64,000 nucleotides of DNA from Akebia trifoliata (GCA_017979445.1 CM030717.1:25221288-25285287), one strand, 5' to 3'; positions 11,752 through 23,273 are shown, counted from the first letter of the stretch. Numbers and translations are program-made. The notes: generated by a model not told the origin, from the letters alone.

Positions 11752-12159
11752 GCAGAGGGTTGAAGCAAACTAGATAGCAAATCTATTTTGGTAGATAGTG
11801 CGATATCCGAATGCCAAAGCTAGTGACAGTTCATTTTACAGTCTGATTTAACAATTCGTCATGGTGTTCGGATCCTTGAGGGTAAAGCTCTCCCCGAATT
11901 AGAAAAATGTCAGGTCCTTGAGCGCGAGCTCTCACTGGCAGTGTCAGATCCTTGAATTTTAGAAAATTCTCCTTGACTGATGTAACAACTGTGCAAGTGT
12001 GTGGGCTTAAAATCTGAGATAAATTTGAGTAAAATCTGAGCACAAAGCGAATATAAATTAGGCATAAATTGAGCATAAATTGAGCATAACTGAGCATAGA
12101 CTGAGCATGAACTGAGCATAATCTGAGCAAAGTGAGCATAATCTGAGCAAAATTTGAAT

Positions 12160-13130
12160 GTCTTCCTCTACTTACCCTAGGTGAATGAGTAATAAGTTAA
12201 TTTTTTGAAGGTCCTACTCTACCTACCCAGGGTGAAAGAGTAATGAACTAATTTTTTTTGGGAAGTTCTACTTTACCTACTCGGAGTGAAAGTGTAATGA
12301 ACTAATTTTTTTTTTTGGGAAAGTTCTACTATACTTACTCAGAGTGAAAGAGTAATGAACTAAGCTTTTTGAGAGTCCTACTCTACTTGCCCAGGGTGAA
12401 AAAGTAATGAACTAATTATTTTGGGAAGTTCTACTCTACCTACTCGGAGTGAAAGAGTAATGAACTAATTTTTTAGGAGTCCTACTCTACCTGCCCATGG
12501 TGAAAGAGTAATGAACTAAATTATTATTTTTTTTTTTTTTTGGGAAAGTTCTACTCTACTTACTCGGAGTGAAAGAGTAATGAACTAAGCTTTTTGAGAG
12601 TCCTACTCTACCTGCCCAGGGTGAAAGAGTAATGAACTAATTATTTTGGGAAGTTCTACTCTACTTACTCGAAGTGAAAGAGTAATGAACTAAGCTTTTT
12701 GAGAGTCCTACTCTACCTGCCCAGGGTGAAAGAGTAATGAACTAATTATTTTGGGAAGTTCTACTCTACCTACTCGGAGTGAAAGAGTAATGAACTAATT
12801 TTTTTGGGAAGTTCTACTCTACCTACTCGGAGTGAAAGAGTAATGAACTAAACTTTTGGGAGTCCTACTCTACCTGCCCAGGGTGAAAGAGTAATGAACT
12901 AAATTTTTTGGGAAGTTCTACTCTACCTACTCGGAGTGAAAAAGTAATGAACTAATTTTTTTGGGAGTCCTACTCTACCTACTCGGAGTGAAAGAGTAAT
13001 GAACTAATTGTTTTGGGAGTCCTATTCTACCTGCCCAGGGTGAAAGAGTAATGAACTAATTATTTTAGGAAGTTCTACTCTACCTACTCGGAGTGAAAGA
13101 GTAATGAACTAATTTTTGGGGGAACGAATG
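12160..13130. repeat. Element F 3' tandem array, about 48-bp units of two types
   Basis: About 18-20 units of roughly 45-55 bp. All share GTGAAAGAGTAATGAACTAA. One type carries GAAGTTCTACTCTACCTACT with CGGAG; the other carries GAGTCCTACTCTACCTGCCC with AGG. The types largely alternate, which suggests amplification as roughly 97-bp dimers. Linkers end in T-rich runs of variable length. The array lies in the 3' non-coding region between the pol stub and the 3' LTR. Confidence 0.88.
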
Positions 13131-14284
13131 GGAGATTAACCTCGCATTTGAATTTTCTTTTTTTAATAAAAAGTTGGATTTTATGAAGGTCCGGTAAACA
13201 TTTTAACACTCTTTGAATCTGAGGAGTTTTCAAAATTGCTATCAAGAGGGTAACCTTTAATTCAAAGTTAACCTTATCCTTTGGGGTTGAAATTGACTAG
13301 GCATCAGAACAAAAATGCCCCTAGTTTGACAGGGAATATTACACTGGGGATAATTGAACATAATTTGGAAACGAATGCCCCTAGTATAAGGGGGGAAACT
13401 GTACTCTTTAGAAAAGGAAGTGCCCTTGTTATGAAAGTTTGAAATCATTGATTACCGCAAGCGCAATAAAGGTTTAACTTTTAATTTTGACTTTTTATAT
13501 TGAAGATTTTGAATCAGGCTCAAAGAAATTGGAACAAAATATTTCTATATGAAATTCATCATAGAATTTGTTCTTTTTCCCCGTCGGTTCACTTAGGGAC
13601 ATGAAACTCTTCAGATCAATCATAGACAAGATACTTGTATCCACTGAGTCTATATTTGGTTCAAACTGGATATTGAAACTTAATCATTCAGACTTCTGAT
13701 ATTTCGACTCGGGCTACTTTTTCAGCTTCTCAACTCAACGGAGATTTTCTTTTATTTTTTCATTGCTCTAAGTTTTGCCTAGATTGCCTTTTCAGGTTTT
13801 CAATCTAGCGAGCATGCCCTAGCTTTTGCCTAGATCGTCTTTTTAGGTTTTCGATCTAGCGAACTTACAATTTTTTCTCTTTTCTTTGCTCTGATTGTTG
13901 CCAAGGTCGTCCTTTCAGATTTTCAACCTTGCGAACTTGCCTTAATTTTTGCCTAAGCCGCCCTTTTTGGGTTTTCAACTTAGCAGACTTTTTTTCTTCT
14001 TCTTCCCTTCTGAACTTCTAGAGTTGCTGTCTGATCATGCTTTGATATCTTCCTTGACTTTTCGCACGGTACTTAGGAGGACTTTCATGGGTAAGCTTAG
14101 GACCGGGTATAAAAAGAAAGGAATCTTGAGGCTCAAAAACCCAAATGCCCCTTGTGTGGCATTTCCTTTTAAATTATTTTCTTTTTCCTTGAATTTTCTT
14201 TCCCACTTTGATAATTTTTTTCTTTTGAATTTCTTTCTTTTTAGATTTTTTCTTCGTCAGGGAATCTATTTTTATTTTTTTTAT
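13131..14284 (-). repeat. Element F 3' region with diverged repeats
   Basis: At about 13690-13990 several units of roughly 60-70 bp recur, each with TTTTGCCTAGATCG, then TTTTCAGGTTTTC, then a complementary CGATCTAGCGAACTT, so each could form a small stem. The rest is T-rich. A + open frame at 13949-14527 crosses this region and the integrase relic on the other strand and is taken as chance. Confidence 0.5.
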
Positions 14285-14375
14285 TTTGATGTGGTCGGGC
14301 CTGAAGTAACTTCTCAGGTTGCCTACGTACCCCAAAATTTTGGGATCAGACCAATACGTAGTTCAAAACTTCCCT
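14285..14375. other. Element F hairpin motif next to the pol end
   Basis: It contains GCCTACGTACC, then the palindrome CCCCAAAATTTTGGG, then an inverted copy, TACGTAGTTC. From memory, a comparable CCTACGTA...TACGTAGTTC block occurs in many plant Tat-type elements. Its function is unknown. Confidence 0.45.
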
Positions 14376-14503
14376 CCCCTAGGTTAGGTGATCGGGCTAA
14401 GAAAGAAAAAGGCATAATTTTTCTTTCTGAAAAAGGTTGCAAAGGGGTTGAGAAAGGATATATTGAACTGGGTAATAGGAGAATTGATTTGGCCAAAGAT
14501 GGC

Positions 14504-15311
14504 CTCCTTAAATGTAGTACCATTTGATTCGGTCAAGGTTGGTCGGTTCTGGTAATTATATTCCATCATGATCTTGAAGTCTAACAGCTTTTCCAGATAA
14601 TATTTCCTTAATGATTGAATCTTTCCAATTGGGTTCAAACTTTCTAGGATCGAGGAAGAGTACTCAAAATTATTAAATTTTTTTTAGTAGTCTGATGCTT
14701 AGATCATTGACTTATAAGTGATGAACTTTGACTTTCTTGTCAAACATGCGAGTGATTCCTCTCCATTGATAGACCCAATCTGTTTCTAACAATTAACTTC
14801 CATCAAGACCTTGAGATACATGATTTTCTCTTTTAACCGGTAAGATTGCTTCCATATCATACTAGAGTGACTCTAGTAGAAAACTGTATTGAAGTATAAT
14901 ATGTCCATAATGCGAATGGTAACTTCTCTGGCCAATCTCGGTGTGATGTGTGATTGACACATTTTCACGATGATTGTCTTGAGACTTTTACTAGCTATTT
15001 CAACTATTCCATCGATTTTAAAATTTCAGCACTGATGCATTTTATAATCCCTCCTCTGACTATGTTAGTCTATTCTGGTTGGTGTTCTCACAGGATGGGT
15101 ATATATTTCATGTTGAACAATACTCCAAATTTAACCGACATATTCTCATAGGACCATGTAAGGAAGTCTTTTGAATTTTTTGAATAAATTCATCATCTCT
15201 TTGTGCTCCTCTAGGGTAAGTTAATTCCAATCTAAATTTCTTGGGAATTATTTTTGTTCTGAGGTCAATGACCTTTAGTTCCTCGAGCAAGACATTTATC
15301 TTTTCATTCAA
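14504..15311 (-). pseudogene. Element F pol relic: pre-RT segment fused to integrase C-terminus
   Basis: On the minus strand an N-terminal piece (about 15311-15100) matches the segment just before reverse transcriptase in Tat-type pol: EELKVIDLRTK, LTLEEHKEMMNLF and SIVQHEI. From about 15045 the reading switches, with frameshifts, to the integrase end: DGIVEIASKSLKTIIVKM, DWPEKLPFALWTY, FEPNWKDSIIKEILSGKA, and LPEPTNLDRIKWYY near 14530. Reverse transcriptase (including its YxDD box), RNase H and the integrase DDE core are missing. A single large internal deletion explains this. Stops and frameshifts affect both parts. The assignment is by motif reading; the junction is known only to about 60 bp. 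Confidence 0.75.
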
Positions 15312-15729
15312 GAGGGGATTCCTTATTAGAGGAATTTCTCTTTGAAGCCAGTTATTAGTTAACTTGTTAATGCGCTCAAGGTATTCAAAAATTTTATTTA
15401 TTCAATTAAATTTAGATGGGGCAACTGACACTATTGCAGACTCGACAAACTAACTTGATGAGAACAAAATAAGAAAAAAGACAGACTTAATTACTGAATT
15501 GATAGAAAGAACTGGACTTAAGACTCATAAACAACTAAAGACAATTACCCACAACGGGCTTGATTACAGACTGAGAACTCGAGAAACTATTTCCAAGCGA
15601 TTGGACTGAGTCTTCTTCTTCAAGTTTTTTGCATTCTTCAAACTTACTTCTTCTCTCATGGCCAAGACTGTGTTTGGTGGTGAAAATCTCATTAGGGACC
15701 GTCACTTTGGTAAGATGGGGGCTAGGAGG

Positions 15730-17068
15730 TTAATGATTGATAGATCGAATGAGAAAGATTGGGTCAAACGAGAGTTGAGCATTGGATACCATGTTCAAAG
15801 TCTGAGGAGGTTGGTAAATGGGTAGAGGATTTGTAGTAACATTTGGCTGCTCAGGGGCAGGGAAAGTAACTTTTTTAGCGTCAATGAGGTCTTGAACTGT
15901 ATGACGAAGAGCAACGCAACGATCAGTAAGATGATCGGGATTTTGGTGAAACTCACAAAATAGGTTGGGATTGTGAGAAGTGGGGAGTGGATTTGGTAAA
16001 GGTCGATGTTGGAGAGGTGCAATGAGCCCTTTACTTATTAGTTTTTGAAGGACAATGCTCAAAGGCATACCAAGATTGGTGAATTTCCTACGCGGTTGAG
16101 GTTGATTAGGGTTAACTTGGTTACTAGGCAAGATAGTAGATGGGGACGGGTGTAGTAGACGTATTGGCTACATAAGCGTGATCAGTACTAGACTTAGAAT
16201 TGGTAAAAGGCTTTTTGAACTTGTTGTCAGAAGGATTGGAAAGGATTCCGGAAGTGAAAGCATCTTCCAATTGGCTACCAGCTTGCAATAGAGACTCGAA
16301 TGTAGGAAGGTATTGGGAAACTAGATGTCGGGCATACCCTTGTGAGAGGTTTTTTAAGATAATAGCCATTTGTTCTTTCTCTAAAGGTCTATCCCACATT
16401 TGTGCAGCCTTGGCCCTCCAACGACTAATGAAATCAGTGAATGTCTCCCCATTTTTCTGTTTAGTTACTTCCAAATCCCTTCTTTAGGTCTCAATCTCAG
16501 TACTGTATTTATACTGATGCCAGAAGGCCTTTGACATGTTCTCCCATGTACCCACAGTAACTGGATCTTGAGACATTAGCCAACGTAGTACTGATCCTGA
16601 TAAAGTTCTTTGGAACAATAATGTCATCTGTTCGTCGCTGAGCCCCATAGTGCGCATGCTAGTGACATACACCTTAAGATGTGTTTTCGCACATCCTGTC
16701 CCACTGAATTTATCCATTTCAGGCATCACAAACTTCTCCGGCAAATGAATTCTAGGGATGCGGTTCAGAGCTTCAATGCCTGCTGCAATTTCATCAATAC
16801 CCTTTATACTCTTCATAACTGACTCCAATTGGGACATTCTGTTAGATTACGTCGGATTCTCATCAACATACTCTTCGTCTCCATTGAGTTCGAAGACTTC
16901 ACGTGGACGTTTCTCTTCTATCTTTTTTCCTTTTGGGTCATCTAAAGGATATTCCGTCGATTTCGAGGTCTGTTCTAACATTTCCACTTTGCCTTTTATA
17001 TTGTTGATATCATTGGCAAAGGCTGCCAAGATCTTACGAATCTCTGTGAGCTCAGATTCTGACGCCAT
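15730..17068 (-). pseudogene. gag: Element F gag polyprotein (Retrotrans_gag), disrupted
   Basis: Three minus-strand segments share a frame (17068-16847, 16837-16484 and 16474-16124), separated by single stops near 16844 and 16481. A frameshift near 16125-16131 leads into 16131-15730. The N-terminus has a coiled-coil-like stretch (LTEIRKILAAFANDINNIKG). The capsid part follows (DKFSGTGCAKTHLKVYVTSM, WENMSKAFWHQYKYSTEI, TFTDFISRWRAKAAQM). The C-terminus has a Cys/His motif, CEFHQNPDHLTDRC, then RHTVQDLIDAKKV, as in Tat-type gypsy gag. Gag packages the RNA into virus-like particles; with two stops and a frameshift this copy cannot. Codons remain well matched to the family, so decay is recent. 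Confidence 0.85.
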
Positions 17069-20000
17069 CTCTACTTGTTTACTTGGTATTGTGGCCCGTT
17101 CTAACCGACTGGACTTACGACTCCAACTAGGAGGTGGACGCTTGAGTTTGGGCGCAATGATAACCCTGAAAACCCCATCAAAGGTGGATTACTAGTTACG
17201 GACCCTAGAGTAGACTTTTAAGAAATATAGGTTTCTCTTGATAGCATGGGTTAAGTTAACCCCTAGATTCAAAATCTCTAACCAATGAAATATTTCGATC
17301 AAGAAATACTACATGAATATGGTTTACTGATCTTGTTAAGTATGTAATATTCAATCCATTAAATTAAATTGGCCGATGCAAGGTGATTGAGACTATGTAC
17401 CCATTTGAGTTTGGGTCGGTCCGACCCAATGGATCTGAATATTCCACTTGCATCATTTCATCCAATATTTTTAAGTCAATTAGTTCAACCGGTCCATATG
17501 CTGATCCATAAGATCCATTTACCAATTGACCTAATTGGTATAACTTGATATTGACCAGTATGTCTCACCAATTAAGTTTATTGGGTTGGACCGATATTAC
17601 GGGTTTGATTGGAGTGGTGTGGACCGGTCCACCCACTTACCTTTTGATTGGATTAAATAGAGCAACCCAGGAACACCCACGATAAGTTCGAGTCGTGACC
17701 TACGGGAAAGGTTTCTAGACTCTAAGCTTACTACGTGCAATGCATTTTTATCTGGCCACCCTTGCCCAAGCACACTTATATACCTTTCGATACGTGGTGA
17801 CTTGGTTTGATATACCGTATAAGTGATAATCTAAAACCTCAACTCACTACTCTGAAGCCAAAAACAGTCAGTTTGATCTCCAGTTGAGAGGTGGCGCACA
17901 ATGCTGAGCAAGAGCCCACTTAAATACCTCTCATCTAGAATAGACGTAGTCTATCCCCCTCGTACAGTAGGGTACAGCGGGGTAAGATCTTGCTTAGGCA
18001 CCGGTTTTGACCAAGAAGTACAATTGATATACTTAGATTATCTTTTATACCTATGGGTACGAGTCAAGAGTTGTAGCTTTCATAAATGGTTTGGCATCCC
18101 ACGAGGGGACCCACCACGTACTAGTACTACGTTGGCAATCGGGACATGTGACTGTGTGGCTCACAATAGGTCAAAGGCTCAGGTCGCTCCAGCTTGGGTG
18201 CATCAATATACTTCTTAGAATCACCTGATCAAACGGTATTGATGCCCCAGTTCGATAAACCCTAAGGTACGTGACTGGAGTTATGGTTTTCATGAATGAC
18301 TTCGCATCTCCGAAGAGACCGGGCCATGCACTAGTGCCACGGTTGCTATATGGGACGTGTAAGTGCGCAAAACAGTAAACGTGCATGTGGTGTGTGCAAA
18401 ATAAGGTGGGGTGTACCCGGGGCCTTTTTCAAACAAATGGGCCCATGGCCCTGATCATACCATCATACATTGGATTACATGAAAATTTAATCAAAACCAA
18501 AACCATTCGAATCATATGAATATTCAATCAAGATCACACCCTTCCCATCACATAAGTAAAGATAAGCACATTGAGCATATACTGATATTAGAAACAGGCA
18601 TTTAATCCAACATTATTTCCTTATGTATTCCAATCAAAGGTTATTTCGGACGGCCCAAAATAATTCAAAATTTCAAAGCATATTGAATTGAGGATGACTG
18701 GATATCCGTTAGGATGGAGATTTTAAAATCAAATACCCTCTTTTTTTTTTTTTTTTTTTTTTTAAAACAACAAAAACAAAATCCTAATGAAAAATTAGCC
18801 AATAAGTGGATCGTTGTTGACAAACCATCTTTTACTAGTGTCACCCCAATTTCAACATAAATCATTAAGGTGACATTAGAACGATCGGTGTGTCAAACAA
18901 ACAAATCATTCAGCCACAAAAGGGGTTGTCCACAATTAGAACAACATTGAGATGTATTAGCAACCCCTTATCAATTCATAGCCCACCAATTCTTTAGAAA
19001 AAATAATAACTGTTCACATATGGATTGGTGTGTCACAAGTAAATATTGGTGTGTCAATAATTGTTTGACATGAACTAAACAGTCGCGATTTTCCTCCGTT
19101 AAATTAAATGATTATTTCATAAACACATGCTTATTTAGTTGCAATTTCTGTTTTATTCAATGGTTTTGACCTCCAAAAATCTTAAGAAATAAACATGAAA
19201 AATTAAAAAATGCCCAAAACCAAACGGATTGATGTTGTTGATTCAGAAACAAGAATTATCGTCATTCAATCTCAATCATAGATCGATGCTCTCTGCAATA
19301 AAAAATCGAAAGTTCAAATCCAATGGGTTTCCTACACCTCTCCGATCCTCTGTTTTAAAAACATCTAAACAGAAGAAAAAAAAATAAAAAATCAGCGCTT
19401 CTGTAGTTGGGTTCATGTTCGTAAAACCGGTCTAATAAATTGAAGAACACAAACAGCCCACAGGATCAACTAAAACCGGAAGCAATGTGTCGATAGTACA
19501 TAGATGAATCTTCTACAAACTTCGGCCGAACAATTTTTTTCAATCTTTTTTTAAAAAAAAACAGCACCGATTTAGTTTCTTTCTCTTCTTTTTTTTTCAA
19601 AACTTTGGTTATTTGGGCGAGATCGACGATGACCAGCAACCTTCAAGCTCTCCTTGACAGCCAACAAAAGATTGATTAAAACGTTCAAGATCACATCGGT
19701 TCTTGAGAGATACCGAATCTTCAAGGTTTGATTTTCATAAAGAAAAAATGATGACTTCGATAGGGCCGAGACTTCAGCCGATCGGTTGGAGCTTGGATTG
19801 GTCTCTGTTGGAAAAAACGAACCCATTTGGTTCTTTTAAGAGGACGATGTGGTAATAGACACATTAAAACGCCAAGATCAAATCGATTTTGAGAGTGATT
19901 AATCTCTTTAAAACAATGAATTCGATCTGAGATTCCAGCCGATCAGTTTGGATTGGTCTCTGTTGGAAAGAACGAACCCATTTGGTTCTTTTAAGAGGAC

Positions 20001-20750
20001 GATGTGGTAATAGACAGATTAAAACGCCAAGATCAAATCGATTTTTAGAGTGATTAATCTCTTTAAAACAACGAATTCGATCTGAGATTCCAACCGATCG
20101 GTTGGAGCTTCGATTGGTCTGAGTTGAAAAGAATGAACCCACTTGGTTCTCTTAAGAAGATGATGTGGTAATAGGCAAATGGGATTTTATTTATTACACA
20201 CCCCTTAGTTGTTGCTGTAAACAGAACCCAAAAACGAAATTTTTTTTTTACATTAGCCCCCACATTGTTGCAAACAGCACCTTAAAGAATTTTTTTTTTT
20301 AAAACTCCCCAGCCTATTAACATTATTAATGGAACCTAAAAAATAAAATACAAATAAAACAAATTGTCGAAGCTACGTCGCCCACCAAAACTTTATTATT
20401 ATTATTATTATTTTTTAAATGTTACTTGAGAATAGAACCTTAGAAAAAAAAATCTACATGATTCATTACTCATCTCTCCGTCCTCAATTAAATTTCTTGA
20501 TCTTTTTAATCATTTAAGATCGTTCTAAATAACCCTCGATTGGACTATAAGTAATAAAATAATGCGAACAAGCAAGGGCAAAATATTCGTAATCTAAACA
20601 CGTGATCAAATATTGAACGAACGGATGAGAAAAGAAAAATAAAAAAAAATAAAGTAAATAAATAAACAGATAAACTAACAACTAGAAAACAAACTAGATC
20701 GCTTTTGCAATGCTCCCATGCTTGGGGTTTTTCAAGTCTGATCCTCAATG
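17069..20750 (-). other. Element F untranslated leader
   Basis: This 3.7-kb stretch between primer site and gag has no convincing gene. It contains a diverged duplication at about 18060-18400 (both parts share a GGCATC/CGCATC...CTAGT...GGGACnTGT order), GGTCGGTCCGACC palindromes near 17415, a poly-T run at 18740-18762, and a larger tandem repeat described separately. Very long leaders are usual in Tat/Ogre elements. Confidence 0.6.
19790..20175. repeat. Tandem repeat in element F leader, about 150-bp units
   Basis: Between two and three units share GGATTGGTCTCTGTTGG, GGTTCTTTTAAGAGGACGAT, AACGCCAAGATCAAATCGAT and GAGATTCCAnCCGATC. Minus-strand frames opening with MGSFFSTQTN repeat with the unit; I take them as by-products. 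Confidence 0.7.
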
Positions 20751-20768
20751 TCCCCAGTGGAGTCGCCA
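20751..20768 (-). other. Element F primer-binding site
   Basis: The minus-strand sequence TGGCGACTCCACTGGGGA starts one base inside the 5' LTR. It begins TGG, complementary to a tRNA 3' CCA. The same site recurs next to the LTR of fragment H. I do not assign the tRNA with confidence; Tat/Ogre elements commonly use an arginine tRNA. Confidence 0.75.
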
Positions 20769-21367
20769 TTGAAAACGCCCTCGACCTGCGGGGTGCGCGG
20801 ATCCGCTTTTGACCCTTGAGGTTTGGGAGTCGCCACCTAGTTATTGTGGTCTAGGAACCAAACTGACTCTAAATGGATAAAAAGAACTAATCTACCACAA
20901 AAAATCTGAATCCGGCGATCATGTTACAGGGTTGGAAGGTGTTAGGCACCAACCCCGCCCGGCCAATGCCGGTCTCTACTTATTCCAAATATAACTACAT
21001 TGCTAATGACAAAACCTAGATTAAAAAATAATGAAAAATCTTACCTTCGATCTGCAAAAGTACTATTCCCTCAAATCTGGTGAAAATAGCTCCTTGTACC
21101 GTACTCCTTGCTTCGTTCTGTCTCCGGATCTGATTTCTGATCTCCGAGATAAGATATCTCCTTCTTGGATCTGGATGCTTTGAATTTGTTGTAGATTTTT
21201 GGGGTGTTTTTAAAAAGGTTTCTAGGTATTTTTTAAGCTAAAATCGGAGTAGGGGTGTTAGGGAAGGAGTTGGGGCTCCAAAATTAGGATTTTGGGGAGG
21301 TTGTGGAGGCTTCTTTACCTATTTTTTCTAGGGTTTTTTCTTTGATACGAAAATAGGGTGTGGAGGC

Positions 21368-21382
21368 TCCTATTTATAAAGT
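21368..21382 (-). promoter_or_regulatory. Probable TATA box of element F
   Basis: The minus strand reads CTTTATAAATAGGAGCC, a good plant TATA box, in the 5' LTR. Transcription would start about 30 bp to the left and run into the leader. The telobox-like repeats lie just upstream of it on the minus strand. Confidence 0.6.
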
Positions 21383-21389
21383 TTTTAAA

Positions 21390-21750
21390 AGCATTAGGGT
21401 TTGATTAGGGTTTCTTTTAGAGTTTTAATTAGGATTTTGACTTTGGTCTCATGAGATGAACTTAGTCTTTAGGGCTTTGACTTAAGGTTTTGACTTTAGT
21501 CTTATGAGATTGACTTGATTAGTTTAGATTAGGGTTTTGATTTAGGGTTTTGACTTTAGTCTTATGAGATTGACTTGATTAATTTAGATTAGGGTTTTGA
21601 TTTAGGGTTTTGACTTTAGTCTTATGAAATTGACTTTAATACTTGACTTTAGTCTTACTTAATTGACTTTAATTTTGACTTTAGTCTTATTTAATTGACT
21701 TTAATATCTTGACTTTAGTCTTTCTTAATTGACTTTAAATTTTTGGAGCA
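21390..21750 (-). promoter_or_regulatory. Telobox-like repeat array in the F LTR
   Basis: Repeated TTAGGGTTTTGACTTTAGTC units, which read AAACCCTAA-type teloboxes on the minus (sense) strand, separated by TTATGAGATTGACTTGATTA. The same array occurs in the other LTR at 10610-10960. They lie upstream of the TATA box. A regulatory role is inferred. Confidence 0.5.
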
Positions 21751-22673
21751 CCCCCCTTCTATTATATATTTAATTCTTTGGACCCCCAAATGGAGGGGTC
21801 CTTAAAGAAATATCTCACGAACCCTCAACAATTTTTCATGAGAGCCCGATTGATCGATTTTTTTAGTTCAAAATTTTAAATTAATTTCATTAATGTTTCA
21901 CTTTAATTATTTAATGTTTTATTTATTAATTTAAAAAAATTTAATTATGAAAATTTTGAAATTATCGTTTTGCCCTCGGAGAGGACTTTTCACGTTTTAA
22001 GTCGGTTTTTAATGTTCTAGGATTTTTAGAATCGATTTTTCGTAAGGAATTCAATGGAACTATTGGTTTGTGTCATTTATGAAGTTTTTTGTGTGAAATG
22101 GACATGAACTTTATGAGGGGCATTTTCGTAATTTTGTCGAATTATGTTAAAATTGGTGAAATGATTTATTTGATTTTGATTTGTTATTTTATGTGTTTGA
22201 GAGAGTTTTCCTAAGCGTAACGTAAGCTCTAGAGTTTTTTTGAGGTTAGGGGTATTTTGGTAATTTGGTCAATTTTTAGTGATTTTTATCGTGAAGCTTC
22301 TTTTTGGTCTGCAAGATGATGATTTCTATGTTTCTGGAGTCGTATTTTCCTAGCGTAGCGTGGTTCTAAGGTTTTTTCAATTCGAGATACCTCATCTGGA
22401 TTTCTGAAACACATCTGGTAACAAAATAAAGCAATGGAATACACATCCATCATTGGGAATCATTGCGATCGGGTTGACGAGTTGATTAATCAGGCAGATG
22501 CAAAAATGGGGTGTCTACACTTATCACCTTGATGTGCCACTACTTTTGATCTGATTAAACTCATATCGATCAAAAAGTTAATCCACCAAATCAAAACCCA
22601 ATAGGGTACCAAAAATGCCCCCACCATTCATCGATCCACCTTAACTTGTGGTTTCGTGAGTGTTCTTCATTCG

Positions 22674-22691
22674 TTCCCACAGATGGCGCCA
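22674..22691 (-). other. Element G primer-binding site
   Basis: The minus-strand sequence TGGCGCCATCTGTGGGAA begins three bases inside the right LTR. Its TGGCGCC start is common to plant LTR elements. It fixes the orientation of G. Confidence 0.7.
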
Positions 22692-22694
22692 ATT

Positions 22695-23268
22695 TGTATA
22701 AGTGAAATCTCGAATGGTGCTAGTTCATCGAGATTTACCCCTAACAATCAATCTTCATGCTTCTTGATGTACTAAATAATGATAAAAATCACATAGAAAA
22801 ATGATCAAAGATAAGGGAAAGAGAGAGAGAGAAAGAAGACAATAAGCAAGATTTGTTTACGGTGGTTGTCCCAAAATTGGACTACGTCCCTAGGCTCTGA
22901 AGAGTCCTTCCACTATTCTTCAAGCCATTACAAGATTTACAAGCCCCTAGCCTCTTCTCCACTTTCTTTCTTCTCCAAACCCCCATTTTCCTCTACCTGT
23001 TCACTCCTTATATAAATATAGAGAGAAACAAATCCTAAAATAAAAGTCAAATCAAATCAGGATCTTCTCTAAAATCTCTCATTATCTAGAAATAGATATT
23101 CTCTAATCAATGAGGAGACTTTCTGTTTCTAGGTAAGATTACAATCTTAACCAAAAATCTACTCAAGAATATATCAATGCCTCCAAATATGCATTAATTA
23201 TCATGTGATCGGTTATCGATATTCATCTCATTTACGCCACGTGTCGAATACCGATTTTACCCTTTACA
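22695..23268 (-). repeat. Element G 5' LTR (right)
   Basis: This LTR is 574 bp and pairs with 8300-8862. It starts TGTATAAGTGAAATCTCGAA in + orientation and ends CCCTTTACA, followed by the TSD ACTAT. Confidence 0.85.
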
Positions 23269-23273
23269 ACTAT

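Larger units (their letters stand above)
9999..22519 (-). mobile_element. Element F: Ty3/gypsy Tat-like retrotransposon with gag and internally deleted pol
   Basis: This 12.5-kb element has LTRs of 1739 and 1750 bp, exact TSDs CTTAT (9994-9998 and 22520-22524), a primer site at 20751-20768 and a purine tract at 11738-11751. On the minus strand the order is LTR, long leader (20.7-17.1 kb), gag (17068-15730), a stub of pol (15311-14504), a long repeat-bearing 3' region, then LTR. Protease, reverse transcriptase, RNase H and most of integrase are absent, so it cannot move alone. LTRs starting TGTAGACACCCC and a long 3' non-coding region fit the Tat/Ogre group of gypsy. It inserted into element G. 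The LTRs are very similar to each other, so the insertion is fairly recent. Confidence 0.9.
20770..22519 (-). repeat. Element F 5' LTR (right)
   Basis: This 1750-bp LTR holds the promoter of F. It matches 9999-11737 with few differences, including a short insertion of one extra TTTAGGGTTTTGACT-type repeat. The start, TGTAGACACCCCATTTTTGC on the minus strand, is the common start of plant Tat-type LTRs. Confidence 0.92.
8300..23268 (-). mobile_element. Element G: small non-autonomous LTR retrotransposon, carrying element F
   Basis: Two similar LTRs (8300-8862 and 22695-23268) begin TGTA and end TTTACA, and exact TSDs ACTAT lie at 8295-8299 and 23269-23273. A primer site just inside the right LTR and a purine tract just inside the left LTR set the minus orientation. 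Without F (9999-22519) the internal part is only about 1.3 kb and consists of tandem repeats with no gag or pol. G is therefore TRIM/LARD-like and would depend on another element. The LTRs differ visibly by point changes and small indels, so G is older than F. Confidence 0.85.

Noticed and set aside
12160..13130. CRISPR-like regular array
   Set aside because: Units adjoin directly with T-rich joints and there are no unique spacers. It is a tandem repeat inside a retrotransposon.
9120..13130. Common origin of the G array (CTCTACCTGCACAG) and the F array (CTCTACCTGCCCAGG)
   Set aside because: They share only about ten bases in a low-complexity context. Unit lengths and the rest differ, so chance cannot be excluded.
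13949..14527. 192-codon + frame in element F
   Set aside because: It runs antisense to the integrase relic and through T-rich 3' repeats, giving Phe-rich low-complexity protein.
18740..18762. Poly-T run as an assembly join or retrogene tail
   Set aside because: It lies within the continuous F leader and no coding sequence or TSD adjoins it.
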